A stretch of 64,000 bases of DNA from Pseudomonas linyingensis (GTDB taxonomy: Bacteria; Pseudomonadota; Gammaproteobacteria; Pseudomonadales; Pseudomonadaceae). The notes beneath the pieces are model-generated. The model had not been told where the DNA came from. It saw only the letters and a list, made by a program, of their open reading frames with translations, and made no database searches. The position numbers were made by a program, and so were the translations under genes. The stretch covers positions 1-64,000 of the forward strand of contig NZ_FNZE01000020.1 of assembly GCF_900109175.1 (NCBI RefSeq). Direction: 5' to 3'. Each line of letters starts with the position of its first letter. Position 1 is the first letter of the stretch. This document shows positions 16,458 to 23,290 of this stretch, in pieces.

Positions 16458-17260
16458 ACCTTGCCGATCCGCGCCAGTTGGCGACCGTGCTCGAGGCCAT
16501 CCTGCTGGCGGCCGGCAAGCCGCTGCCCCTGGAGCGCCTGGCCGAACTGTTCGACGAAGCAGAGCGGCCCTCGCCGAAACTGCTCCGCGAGGCGCTGGGC
16601 CTGCTGGGCGGCTCCTGCCTGGGGCGCGGCTTCGAGCTGAGCGAGGTGGCTTCGGGCTACCGTCTGCAGGTGCGCGCGCGCTTTGCGCCCTGGGTCGGCC
16701 GCCTGTGGGAAGAGCGTCCGCAGCGCTATTCGCGGGCGCTGCTGGAGACCCTGGCGCTGATCGCCTACCGCCAGCCGATCACCCGCGGCGAGATCGAGGA
16801 GGTGCGCGGCGTGGCGGTGAACAGCAATATCGTCAAGACCCTGCTCGAGCGCGAGTGGATCCGCGTGGTCGGCTATCGCGAGGTGCCCGGTCGGCCGGCG
16901 ATGTTCGCCACCACCCGCGGCTTTCTTGACCACTTCAACCTGAAGAACCTCGACGAGCTGCCGCCGCTGGCGGCGCTGCGCGAGCTGGAGCCGCGCCTGC
17001 CGGCCGAGGATCTCGATCCCGACGTCCCGGCCGGTCTGCAGGCGCGTGCCGACCTGGTCCTGGCCGATGGCGAGGAGTCGCTGGTGCAGGCCGAAGAGCC
17101 ACGCAGCGAAACCAACTTCCGCAGCCTGCTGGCCGAGCTGGATGCCATGGAGCAGGGCTTGAAGAGCGACTTCGACGATCTGCCGCTGGCGCCGCTCGAG
17201 GACGAGGGCGGCGATGTGGTCGTCGCCCGCCAGGCCGAGGACGAACTGCAGGCCGACTGA
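16454..17260 (+). CDS. scpB: Segregation and condensation protein B
   Basis: A 268-residue ScpB, which dimerises through two winged helices and binds the middle of ScpA. Conserved parts are [21 protein letters not shown], the [15 protein letters not shown] strand region, [27 protein letters not shown] and [17 protein letters not shown]. The C-terminal 90 residues are acidic and low in conservation, longer than in Bacillus but usual for pseudomonads. Translation is coupled to scpA through the ATGA overlap at 16454. Confidence 0.94.
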   Translation: MNLADPRQLATVLEAILLAAGKPLPLERLAELFDEAERPSPKLLREALGLLGGSCLGRGFELSEVASGYRLQVRARFAPWVGRLWEERPQRYSRALLETLALIAYRQPITRGEIEEVRGVAVNSNIVKTLLEREWIRVVGYREVPGRPAMFATTRGFLDHFNLKNLDELPPLAALRELEPRLPAEDLDPDVPAGLQARADLVLADGEESLVQAEEPRSETNFRSLLAELDAMEQGLKSDFDDLPLAPLEDEGGDVVVARQAEDELQAD

Positions 17261-17388
17261 AGGCCTGTGTTGGGGCGGCCCGGCCGGTCGCCTCGCGGGT
17301 GCGCCCAGGCGTCCATATGAGTACAATACCTGCCCGCTCTTTCCTAGAGTCAGTTCACAGAATCCGGTTACACCGGGAGGTGCCCAGA

Positions 17389-18480
17389 ATGAACGAAGAA
17401 CACAACTCCGCCGAAGTCGGCGAAGAATACCGCCCCGCTGGCGAAAAGCTGCAGAAAGTGCTGGCGCGCATGGGCGTCGGCTCGCGCCGCGACGTCGAGG
17501 AGTGGATCACCCAGGGGCGCATCAAGGTCAACGGTGCCCAGGCGACCCTTGGCCAGCGCATCGGCTATAGCGATGCCATCGCCCTCGACGGCCGCCTGCT
17601 GCGCCGCGAGGAAGATGAAGTGGTGCGCCGCGTGCTGATCTACAACAAGCCCGAAGGCGAAGTGTGCACCCGCTCCGATCCGGAAGGTCGTCCCACCGTG
17701 TTCGACCGTCTGCCGCGTCCGAAGAGCGGTCGCTGGATCAATATCGGTCGTCTCGACATCAACACCACCGGCCTGCTGCTGTTCACCACCGACGGCGAGC
17801 TGGCCAACCGCCTGATGCACCCGTCCTACGAGATGGACCGCGAGTACGCCGTGCGCGTGCGCGGCGAAGTCACCGACGAGATGCTCGAGAACCTGAAGAA
17901 CGGTGTGGTGCTCGAGGATGGCCCGGCGCGCTTCACCGACGTCAAGGAAGCCCCGCAGGGCGACGGCTACAACCGCTGGTTCCACTGCGTGGTGATGGAA
18001 GGTCGCAACCGCGAAGTGCGTCGCCTGTGGGAATCTCAGGGGCTGGTGGTCAGCCGCCTGAAGCGCGTGCGCTTCGGTCCGGTGTTCCTCACCTCCGACA
18101 TGTCGGTCGGCCGCTGGCGCGAAATGGACCAGATCGAGGTGGATATCCTCGCCGGCGAAGTCGGTCTGCGGCCGATGGCCCTGCCGGGCATGAAGGGCAA
18201 GACCCGCGAGAAGCTCGATCGCCAGCAGCGCAAGTCGGCCAAGCCGGTCGTTGGCGAGCGTGCCCGCTCGAGCCGTGGTGAAGGTCGTGGCCAGGGTTCG
18301 CAGGTCGCCGAGCGCCCTGCCGACGTCAAGCGCGGCCAGCGTCCGGCCAAGGGTCGCGACGAGCGCTCATCGCCGAACCTGACCGAGCGTCCTTCGCGCA
18401 AGCCTGCCGCCGCGCAGCCGGCCAAGCGCCGTCCGCAGCCGTCCGGTGACGGCCAGCGTCCGGGGTTTCGCAGGAAGTAA
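17389..18480 (+). CDS. rluB: 23S rRNA pseudouridine(2605) synthase
   Basis: It isomerises U2605 in helix 93 of 23S rRNA. The 363-residue product has an N-terminal S4 RNA-binding domain ([22 protein letters not shown]). The RsuA-family catalytic domain has its nucleophilic Asp in [19 protein letters not shown], plus [13 protein letters not shown] later. The last 90 residues are a very basic, disordered tail ending in RPGFRRK, as in other RluB/RluE-type proteins. ATG 17389 has a GGGAGG site 9 bp upstream, and the frame's 30-codon upstream extension is discarded. A perfect palindromic terminator follows. Confidence 0.94.
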   Translation: MNEEHNSAEVGEEYRPAGEKLQKVLARMGVGSRRDVEEWITQGRIKVNGAQATLGQRIGYSDAIALDGRLLRREEDEVVRRVLIYNKPEGEVCTRSDPEGRPTVFDRLPRPKSGRWINIGRLDINTTGLLLFTTDGELANRLMHPSYEMDREYAVRVRGEVTDEMLENLKNGVVLEDGPARFTDVKEAPQGDGYNRWFHCVVMEGRNREVRRLWESQGLVVSRLKRVRFGPVFLTSDMSVGRWREMDQIEVDILAGEVGLRPMALPGMKGKTREKLDRQQRKSAKPVVGERARSSRGEGRGQGSQVAERPADVKRGQRPAKGRDERSSPNLTERPSRKPAAAQPAKRRPQPSGDGQRPGFRRK

Positions 18481-18510
18481 GCCGGCGCCAGCCAGCAGGC
18501 ATGGCTGAAT

Positions 18511-18540
18511 GAAGAAGGCGACCCGCGGGTCGCCTTCTTC
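18511..18540. terminator. Bidirectional terminator between rluB and rdgC
   Basis: A 30-bp perfect palindrome with 15-bp arms (GAAGAAGGCGACCCG and its complement). It lies between the convergent rluB and rdgC genes, and the flanking TTCTTC on each side gives weak U-rich tails in both directions. Confidence 0.8.
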
Positions 18541-18563
18541 GTGTCCGGCGTTTGCCGGTCCGC

Positions 18564-19484
18564 TCAGACCCCCTGGGGGATTTCCTCGCCGCCGAGGGCT
18601 TCGATCAGCTGCGGCAGGAACTCGACGAAGGTCAGCATCATCAGGGTGAAGCTGGCGTCCTGCTGGGCCAGGGCGTCGTCGCCGCCGTCCTGCTCGGCCT
18701 GGTCCTGCAGCAGGTCCTCGAAGCGCAGGCGCTTGAGGGCCAGCTTGTCGTCGATCAGCAGGGACAGCTTGTCCGACCAGGCCAGGCTCAGCTTGGTCAC
18801 CAGCTTGCCGGCGGCCAGGTGGTTCTGCACCTCGTCGCTGCCCAGATCCTGACGCTTGCAGCGCACGATGCCGCCGTCCTCGTGGGTGTCGCGCAGCTCG
18901 CACTCGTCGAGCAGCTGCAGGCCATTGCTGGCGTGCTGGCTCTTCATCCAGTCGGTGAAGGTGGCGGTGGGCGCGATCTTCACGCTCAGCGGGCGCACCG
19001 GCAGCGAGCCAAGGGCTTCGCGCAGGGTGGAGAGCAGGTCCTCGGCCTTCTTCGGGCTGGAGGCGTCGACCAGGATCAGGCCCTGCTGCGGCGCGATGGC
19101 CGCAAAGGTGGTCTGGCGGCGCAGGAAGGCGCGCGGCAGGAAGCTCTGTACGATGTCATCCTTGAGCTGGTCGCGCTCCTTCTTGTAGACCTTGCGCATC
19201 TGCTGCTCTTCGATCTCGTCGACCTTCTCCTTCAGCGCATCGCGCACCACGCTGCCGGGCAGGATGCGCTCTTCCTTGCGTGCGGCAATCAGGAAGAAGT
19301 CCTGGCTGACATGGGCGAGGGGGGCGTCGGCACCCTTGCCCAGTGGAGCGACGAAGCCGTAGGTGGATAGCTCCTGGCTGGCGCAGGGGCGGGCCGGCTT
19401 GCTGGCCAGGGCCGCTTCGAGCTTCTCGGCGTCCAGTTGCAGATCCTGAGTGAGGCGATAGACGAGCAGGTTGCGGAACCACAT
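18564..19484 (-). CDS. rdgC: Recombination-associated protein RdgC
   Basis: A ring-shaped, sequence-independent DNA-binding protein that limits RecA loading. At 306 residues it has full family length. The start [54 protein letters not shown] and the C-terminal [17 protein letters not shown] are characteristic. ATG 19484 with GAGGAG upstream is chosen, and the frame runs 8 codons further without homology. It is divergent from a two-tRNA operon. Confidence 0.95.
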   Translation of the reverse strand: MWFRNLLVYRLTQDLQLDAEKLEAALASKPARPCASQELSTYGFVAPLGKGADAPLAHVSQDFFLIAARKEERILPGSVVRDALKEKVDEIEEQQMRKVYKKERDQLKDDIVQSFLPRAFLRRQTTFAAIAPQQGLILVDASSPKKAEDLLSTLREALGSLPVRPLSVKIAPTATFTDWMKSQHASNGLQLLDECELRDTHEDGGIVRCKRQDLGSDEVQNHLAAGKLVTKLSLAWSDKLSLLIDDKLALKRLRFEDLLQDQAEQDGGDDALAQQDASFTLMMLTFVEFLPQLIEALGGEEIPQGV

Positions 19485-19599
19485 GGCGGCGGGATACTCC
19501 TCAAGCAAAGGAGACCATTATTCCCCTTGGCGCGTCTGCCGGCCACCGTGGATTGCGGCAAGTGTTTGGTTTGCCTCGAAAATTTATTTCAGAAAACAC

Positions 19600-19628
19600 T
19601 TGCCAGGTGCGAGTTTGATCCCTAGAAT
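19600..19628 (+). promoter_or_regulatory. Sigma70 promoter of the tRNA-Val/tRNA-Asp operon
   Basis: TTGCCA (19600-19605) and TAGAAT (19623-19628) are separated by exactly 17 bp, followed by a GC-rich discriminator (GCGCACC). This is a classic stable-RNA promoter, about 38 bp ahead of the mature tRNA-Val. Confidence 0.85.
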
Positions 19629-19673
19629 GCGCACCACTTCGAGAGCAAACGCAAGCAAGCGAATGCACTGAAT

Positions 19674-19749
19674 GGGTGATTAGCTCAGCTGGGAGAGCAT
19701 CTGCCTTACAAGCAGAGGGTCGGCGGTTCGATCCCGTCATCACCCACCA
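19674..19749 (+). tRNA. tRNA-Val (anticodon TAC)
   Basis: 76 nt fold as a cloverleaf. The 7-bp acceptor is GGGTGAT / ATCACCC, the D-loop AGCTCAGCTGGGAGAGC and the T-arm GGTTCGATCC, with an encoded CCA end. The anticodon loop CTTACAA has TAC at 19707-19709, reading GUA and by wobble other valine codons. Confidence 0.97.
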
Positions 19750-19764
19750 CTCTCGAGGTTACGC

Positions 19765-19841
19765 GCAGCGGTAGTTCAGTCGGTTAGAATACCGGCCTGT
19801 CACGCCGGGGGTCGCGGGTTCGAGTCCCGTCCGCTGCGCCA
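19765..19841 (+). tRNA. tRNA-Asp (anticodon GTC)
   Basis: 77 nt with acceptor GCAGCGG / CCGCTGC, discriminator G, encoded CCA, and T-arm GGTTCGAGTCC. Anticodon GTC at 19799-19801. It is 15 bp after tRNA-Val, so the two are co-transcribed. A T-rich run follows the CCA end and may aid termination. Confidence 0.97.
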
Positions 19842-20029
19842 TTTTTTCTCCCCAAAGTGACAATTCAAGCCCGTATCCCCCTCCAAAGTTCAACGCGGAA
19901 TGTCGCGATTTGAACTTTTCGTCGTTTCTGCATTCCAACTTTTCCCAGCCATGGCAGCCGTCGCGCCGGCCTGCTAAGCTCGCGCTTTTCCGAGTTTGCC
20001 GCTGTGGCACCCATCACTAAGGAATATGC

Positions 20030-20737
20030 ATGAAACATCATCGGTTGGCCGCTGCGGTGGCTCTGGTCGGTCTGGTCCTCGCGGGTTGCGACAAGCAGGC
20101 CGCAGAGAAGGAGCAGGAGCTCAAGACCCCGGCACAGAAGGCCTCCTACGGTATCGGTCTGAACATGGGCCGCAGCCTGACCCAGGAAGGCATGGATGAC
20201 CTCGACTCCAAGGCGGTGGCCCTCGGTATCGAAGATGCCATGGCGAAGAAGGAGCAGCGCCTGAGCGACGAGCAGCTGATGGAGGCCTTCGGCTTCCTGC
20301 AGAAGCGTGCCGAAGAGCGCATGACGGCGATTGGCGATGAAAACGCCAAGGCCGGCAAGAAGTTCCTCGAGGAGAACGGCAAGCGCGAGGGCGTGATCAC
20401 CACCGCTTCCGGCCTGCAGTACGAAGTGCTGAAGAAGGCCGATGGTGCGCAGCCCAAGGCTGATGACGTGGTCAGCGTGCACTACGAGGGCAAGCTGGTC
20501 GATGGCACGGTATTCGATAGCTCCATCCAGCGCGGCGCGCCCATCGATCTGCCGGTTGGTGGCGTGATTCCCGGTTGGGTCGAAGGCCTGCAGCTGATGC
20601 ACGTCGGCGAGAAGTACAAGTTGTACATTCCTAGCGAGCTGGCCTACGGCGCGCAGAGCCCGAGCCCGATGATTCCGGCCAACTCGGTACTGGTGTTCGA
20701 ACTGGAGCTGCTGAGCATCCAGCCAAAGGCCGAATAA
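20030..20737 (+). CDS. FKBP-type peptidyl-prolyl isomerase, lipoprotein
   Basis: A 235-residue FkpA/FklB/Mip-type isomerase. A lipoprotein signal peptide ends in the lipobox LAGC, with Cys22 lipidated, so it is membrane-anchored in the periplasm. Residues 32-130 are the FKBP_N dimerisation helix region (KASYGIGLNMGRSL...). The C-terminal FKBP domain contains VHYEGKLVDGTVFDSS, GVIPGWVEGLQLMHVGEKY and IPSELAYG, all active-site segments. It would assist folding of outer-membrane and secreted proteins. ATG 20030 has AAGGAAT upstream, and a strong terminator follows. Confidence 0.93.
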   Translation: MKHHRLAAAVALVGLVLAGCDKQAAEKEQELKTPAQKASYGIGLNMGRSLTQEGMDDLDSKAVALGIEDAMAKKEQRLSDEQLMEAFGFLQKRAEERMTAIGDENAKAGKKFLEENGKREGVITTASGLQYEVLKKADGAQPKADDVVSVHYEGKLVDGTVFDSSIQRGAPIDLPVGGVIPGWVEGLQLMHVGEKYKLYIPSELAYGAQSPSPMIPANSVLVFELELLSIQPKAE

Positions 20738-20756
20738 GGCTGATCGGAACACCTGC

Positions 20757-20788
20757 AAACGCCCCGCTAGTCGGGGCGTTTCTGTTTC
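20757..20788 (+). terminator. Rho-independent terminator of the FKBP gene
   Basis: A 10-bp stem AAACGCCCCG / CGGGGCGTTT with a 5-nt loop, followed by a T-rich tail (TCTGTTTCTG), 20 bp after the stop codon. Confidence 0.85.
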
Positions 20789-20813
20789 TGTCGGTAACAC
20801 CCTTGACGCCGGT

Positions 20814-21047
20814 TGTGGAAAAGAGCGTGGTGGATGTGCCCGGTGGTTATGCACATCCGAAGTCGCCACCTGCGGTGCTGTCAAGGGGGTTGGTGCGTTC
20901 GATTTGAATATTTTTAAGGGTTTGATTTGTAAAGGCTTTTTTTGTTGAGCAAAAAATACCCGATCTGTCTGGAGGCCTCATTTCATGGGCTCTTGGGGGA
21001 GTCATCCAGTTATTGTTCACAAGGTTATCCACAGCTTTTGTGGGTAA
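20814..21047. other. DnaA-box-like cluster with an AT-rich core (intergenic)
   Basis: The 498-bp gap 20738-21235 has no credible gene. It contains TGTGGAAAA (20814-20822, one mismatch to the complement of TTATCCACA) and TTATGCACA (20847-20855, fits TTATNCACA). A perfect TTATCCACA (21025-21033) and TGTGGGTAA (21039-21047, one mismatch) follow. Between them, 20900-20965 is markedly AT-rich with T and A runs. This could be a DnaA-titrating or DnaA-regulated site upstream of the next gene. It is not the usual oriC neighbourhood. Confidence 0.4.
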
Positions 21048-21235
21048 CGCCGGCAAGCCCTGTAGCCATGCGCTCTGGCGGGGCGTCGGCGGTGGTCGAG
21101 GGGGGTAGAGAGCCAAAGACAGCTCCCGGGAGATGGCTTGCTCGGGCAAGGATGAACAGCGCTGGCGTGTGGCTGCCGCAAGGGAGGCCATGGCCTGTTA
21201 AAATGAAACAAGTTATCGATATAGGCGGTAAAAGC

Positions 21236-21565
21236 ATGAACGTACAGGTGATCGAGCGCGACGGACAGGCGGAGTACGCGGTGCTGCCATGGGCCGAGTA
21301 TCAGGAGCTGCTGGTCGCGGCTGGGCGCCAACCGGCGGCCCGTGCCAGCGTGCCGGTATCCCTGGAGCCGCCGGCCTTCGATCTGGCCAATCTGCGCCGC
21401 CTGCGCGAGGCGCGCAATCTGGCTCCGGAGCAGCTGGCGCGTGCGATCGGTATCAGCCCGCATTACCTGGCGATGATCGAAAGTGGCGAGCGCGAGCCCG
21501 ACCAGGCCATCCACCGGGCGCTGGTCAGGGTGTTTGCCGCGCCAGCCGAAGGGCAACCGGGTTGA
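21236..21565 (+). CDS. XRE-family HTH protein with antitoxin-like N-terminus
   Basis: A 109-residue predicted DNA-binding protein. The N-terminus (MNVQVIERDGQAEYAVLPWAEYQEL) resembles the short beta-alpha start of Phd/YefM-type antitoxins. Residues 50-103 form a Cro/CI-type helix-turn-helix (LRRLREARNLAPEQLARAIG then SPHYLAMIESGEREPD). ATG 21236, with GGCGGT upstream, is preferred over an in-frame ATG at 21203. Its TGA overlaps the TTG start of the next gene, so they form a coupled operon. It probably represses its own operon. The antitoxin similarity is by eye only. Confidence 0.7.
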   Translation: MNVQVIERDGQAEYAVLPWAEYQELLVAAGRQPAARASVPVSLEPPAFDLANLRRLREARNLAPEQLARAIGISPHYLAMIESGEREPDQAIHRALVRVFAAPAEGQPG

Positions 21566-21930
21566 TCCTGCGGATCAGCCGCCAGCACTGGCAGGCGCTG
21601 ATTGACGAGCTGGACGATGCGCGTCGTCAGCGACACCTGCTGACCTATCGCTCGCTGATCGAGCGTCTGCAACTGCCTACGCCGGCGATGACCACGCTCA
21701 CCGCCGCCCTCGAGCATCTGGCCATGCTGGATGCGCAGGCCGGTCAGCCGCTGCGCAGCGCGCTGGTGATCAGTCAGGGGGCCAGCCGCTTGCCGCGTCC
21801 GGGGTTCTTCGAGCATGCCACACGCCTCGGCCGTTTCAACGGTGCGCCGGACGGTACCGCGGCGGCTGCCTGGCATGCCGCGGAAGTGGCCCGGGTATTC
21901 GACTTCGAGTTTAGGGCGCCGCTGCAATGA
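21562..21930 (+). CDS. Uncharacterised protein, middle gene of a three-gene operon
   Basis: A 122-residue product I do not recognise. The likely start is TTG 21562, overlapping the stop of the HTH gene (TTGA). Its own stop overlaps the next ATG (ATGA), so all three genes are translationally coupled. The first half is a helical, Leu-rich segment (WQALIDELDDARRQRHLLTY, SLIERLQLPTPAMTTL). The second half has a motif-like SALVISQGASRLPRPGFFEHA followed by AAWHAAEVARVFDF. There is no signal peptide or membrane segment. A regulatory partner or effector of the HTH protein is possible but not shown. Confidence 0.65.
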   Translation: MILRISRQHWQALIDELDDARRQRHLLTYRSLIERLQLPTPAMTTLTAALEHLAMLDAQAGQPLRSALVISQGASRLPRPGFFEHATRLGRFNGAPDGTAAAAWHAAEVARVFDFEFRAPLQ

Positions 21931-22403
21931 TCAATCTGTTGTGGCGTCTGCGTGCCCTGACCGGCTACTGGCTGGCGCGGCGCTTGTTCCACTGGCCGTG
22001 GTTGCTGCGTCAGCCGCGTGCCTGGGGCTGGATGGAGGGGCAGTTCGCGCGCATGGCCAAGCTCGGCGATGCCGGGGCTCAGGATTTCTATGGGCATGTG
22101 CTGCTGTTTCGCGGTGAGGGCCTGGCGGCGCGCGAGGAGGGGCTGCGTCTGTTGCGTCAGGCGGCGGCCCAGGGGCAGCTCAAGGCGGCCTTCCAGCTCG
22201 GCGTGCAGGCGCTCAAGGGCAGTGCCCGACAGGCCCCGGATGCGGCCGAGGCGCGGCGCTGGTGGCAGCAGGCGGCCGACGGCGGTCACCCGCTGGCGGC
22301 GCTCAAGCTGGCGCAGTTGCTGCGCGAGGGGGCTCCGGGGCTGCCTGCCGATCCCGAGGCCGCCGAGCGCCTGGCCACGCGGGCGCGCGAGCTGGGCCTG
22401 TAA
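21927..22403 (+). CDS. Sel1-repeat protein
   Basis: A 158-residue protein with an N-terminal hydrophobic/aromatic stretch (LTGYWLARRLFHWPWLLRQP) that may associate with the membrane. At least two Sel1-like (TPR-related) repeats follow: GLRLLRQAAAQGQLKAAFQLG and ARRWWQQAADGGHPLAALKLA, and then AERLATRARELGL. Sel1 repeats are protein-protein interaction scaffolds. It overlaps the preceding gene by 4 bp and ends 15 bp before the stop of the convergent EAL gene. Confidence 0.8.
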   Translation: MINLLWRLRALTGYWLARRLFHWPWLLRQPRAWGWMEGQFARMAKLGDAGAQDFYGHVLLFRGEGLAAREEGLRLLRQAAAQGQLKAAFQLGVQALKGSARQAPDAAEARRWWQQAADGGHPLAALKLAQLLREGAPGLPADPEAAERLATRARELGL

Positions 22404-22418
22404 GCCTCAGGCGTTGGC

Positions 22419-23174
22419 TTACAGGCGGATCAGTGGCTCTTTAACCGGCTGCTCCTGCGGTCGGCCGAGCAGGTAGCCTTGCACCAGGTCCACGCCCATC
22501 CGCTCCAGCAAGTGCAATTCCTCGTGCAGTTCCACACCTTCGGCGATCACCCGGGCGCGGGCGGCCTTGGCCATCTGCAGGATGGAGCCAACGAATTCGC
22601 GCTTGAGCGGGTCGAGGTGGATGCCGTCGATGAAGTGGCGGTCGATCTTGACGATATCCGGGCGCAACTCGGACCACAGGCGCAGGCTGGAATAGCCGGC
22701 GCCCAGATCATCTAGCGCGATGGAAAAGCCCATGGCGCGGTAGTGGTGCAGGGCGCGGTCGAGCAGGTCGAAGTCCTCGATTGGGGTCTGCTCGGTCAGC
22801 TCGATCACCACCCGTTCCGGTGCGATGCCGCAGCTCTGCAGCAGCTGCAGGGTGCGTCCGGACTGGTGGCCTGGTTCGACCAGCGATTCCGGCGAGACGT
22901 TCAGGTACAGCGTGTGGTGGCCGCCGTGGCGGCTGTAGCGGGCGCAGGCACGAGCGCGGCAGGCCACTTCCAGCTCGCTGAGCCGGCCAGCTGAGCGAGC
23001 TACCGAGAACAGCGCCAGCGGGGCATGCAGGGGGCTGTTCGACGGCCCCCGGCTGAGTGCTTCGAAGCCGTGAATGCGTCGGGAGGCGAGCGAGAAGATC
23101 GGCTGGAACAGGGTGTTGAGCAGGTTGTGGGCAAGGATTCGCTCCAGTTCGCTCAACTGTTCGGTGGTGGTCAT
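22419..23174 (-). CDS. Stand-alone EAL-domain c-di-GMP phosphodiesterase
   Basis: A 251-residue protein that is essentially one EAL domain. All catalytic signatures are present: FEALSRGP (the EAL Glu), LYLNVSPESL (metal Asn), VIELTEQT, ALDDLGAGYSSL (Asp pair and loop 6), VKIDRHFIDGI (Lys), VIAEGVEL and LVQGYLLGRP. It should therefore hydrolyse c-di-GMP to pGpG. No GGDEF, CBS or sensor domain is attached, and the start at ATG 23174 leaves only about 15 residues before the domain. The prc terminator lies just upstream, so the gene probably has its own promoter or relies on read-through. Confidence 0.9.
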   Translation of the reverse strand: MTTTEQLSELERILAHNLLNTLFQPIFSLASRRIHGFEALSRGPSNSPLHAPLALFSVARSAGRLSELEVACRARACARYSRHGGHHTLYLNVSPESLVEPGHQSGRTLQLLQSCGIAPERVVIELTEQTPIEDFDLLDRALHHYRAMGFSIALDDLGAGYSSLRLWSELRPDIVKIDRHFIDGIHLDPLKREFVGSILQMAKAARARVIAEGVELHEELHLLERMGVDLVQGYLLGRPQEQPVKEPLIRL

Positions 23175-23194
23175 GCAGTGCTCGGCAGTCAATG

Positions 23195-23222
23195 AAAAAA
23201 CGCCCCGGCATTGGTCGGGGCG
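23195..23222 (-). terminator. Rho-independent terminator of prc
   Basis: On the minus strand a 7-bp stem CGCCCCG / CGGGGCG with an 8-nt loop is followed by six T residues. It is 68 bp after the prc stop and just before the EAL gene start. Confidence 0.8.
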
Positions 23223-23290
23223 TGGTGATTTCACGACTAAATTGTGACTGCCTGATGACAGGGGCGGCTGACGGGTCTCCGTCGGTCGTC

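Noticed and set aside
19600-19841. A tRNA-associated integrated element
   Set aside because: Both tRNAs are intact, no integrase is present, and the flanks (rdgC and an FKBP gene) are normal core genes. No duplicated tRNA 3' end was seen.
20814-21047. A chromosomal origin of replication
   Set aside because: None of the usual Pseudomonas oriC neighbours (dnaA, rpmH, dnaN, parAB) is present, and several boxes are imperfect. Reported only as a DnaA-box-like cluster.
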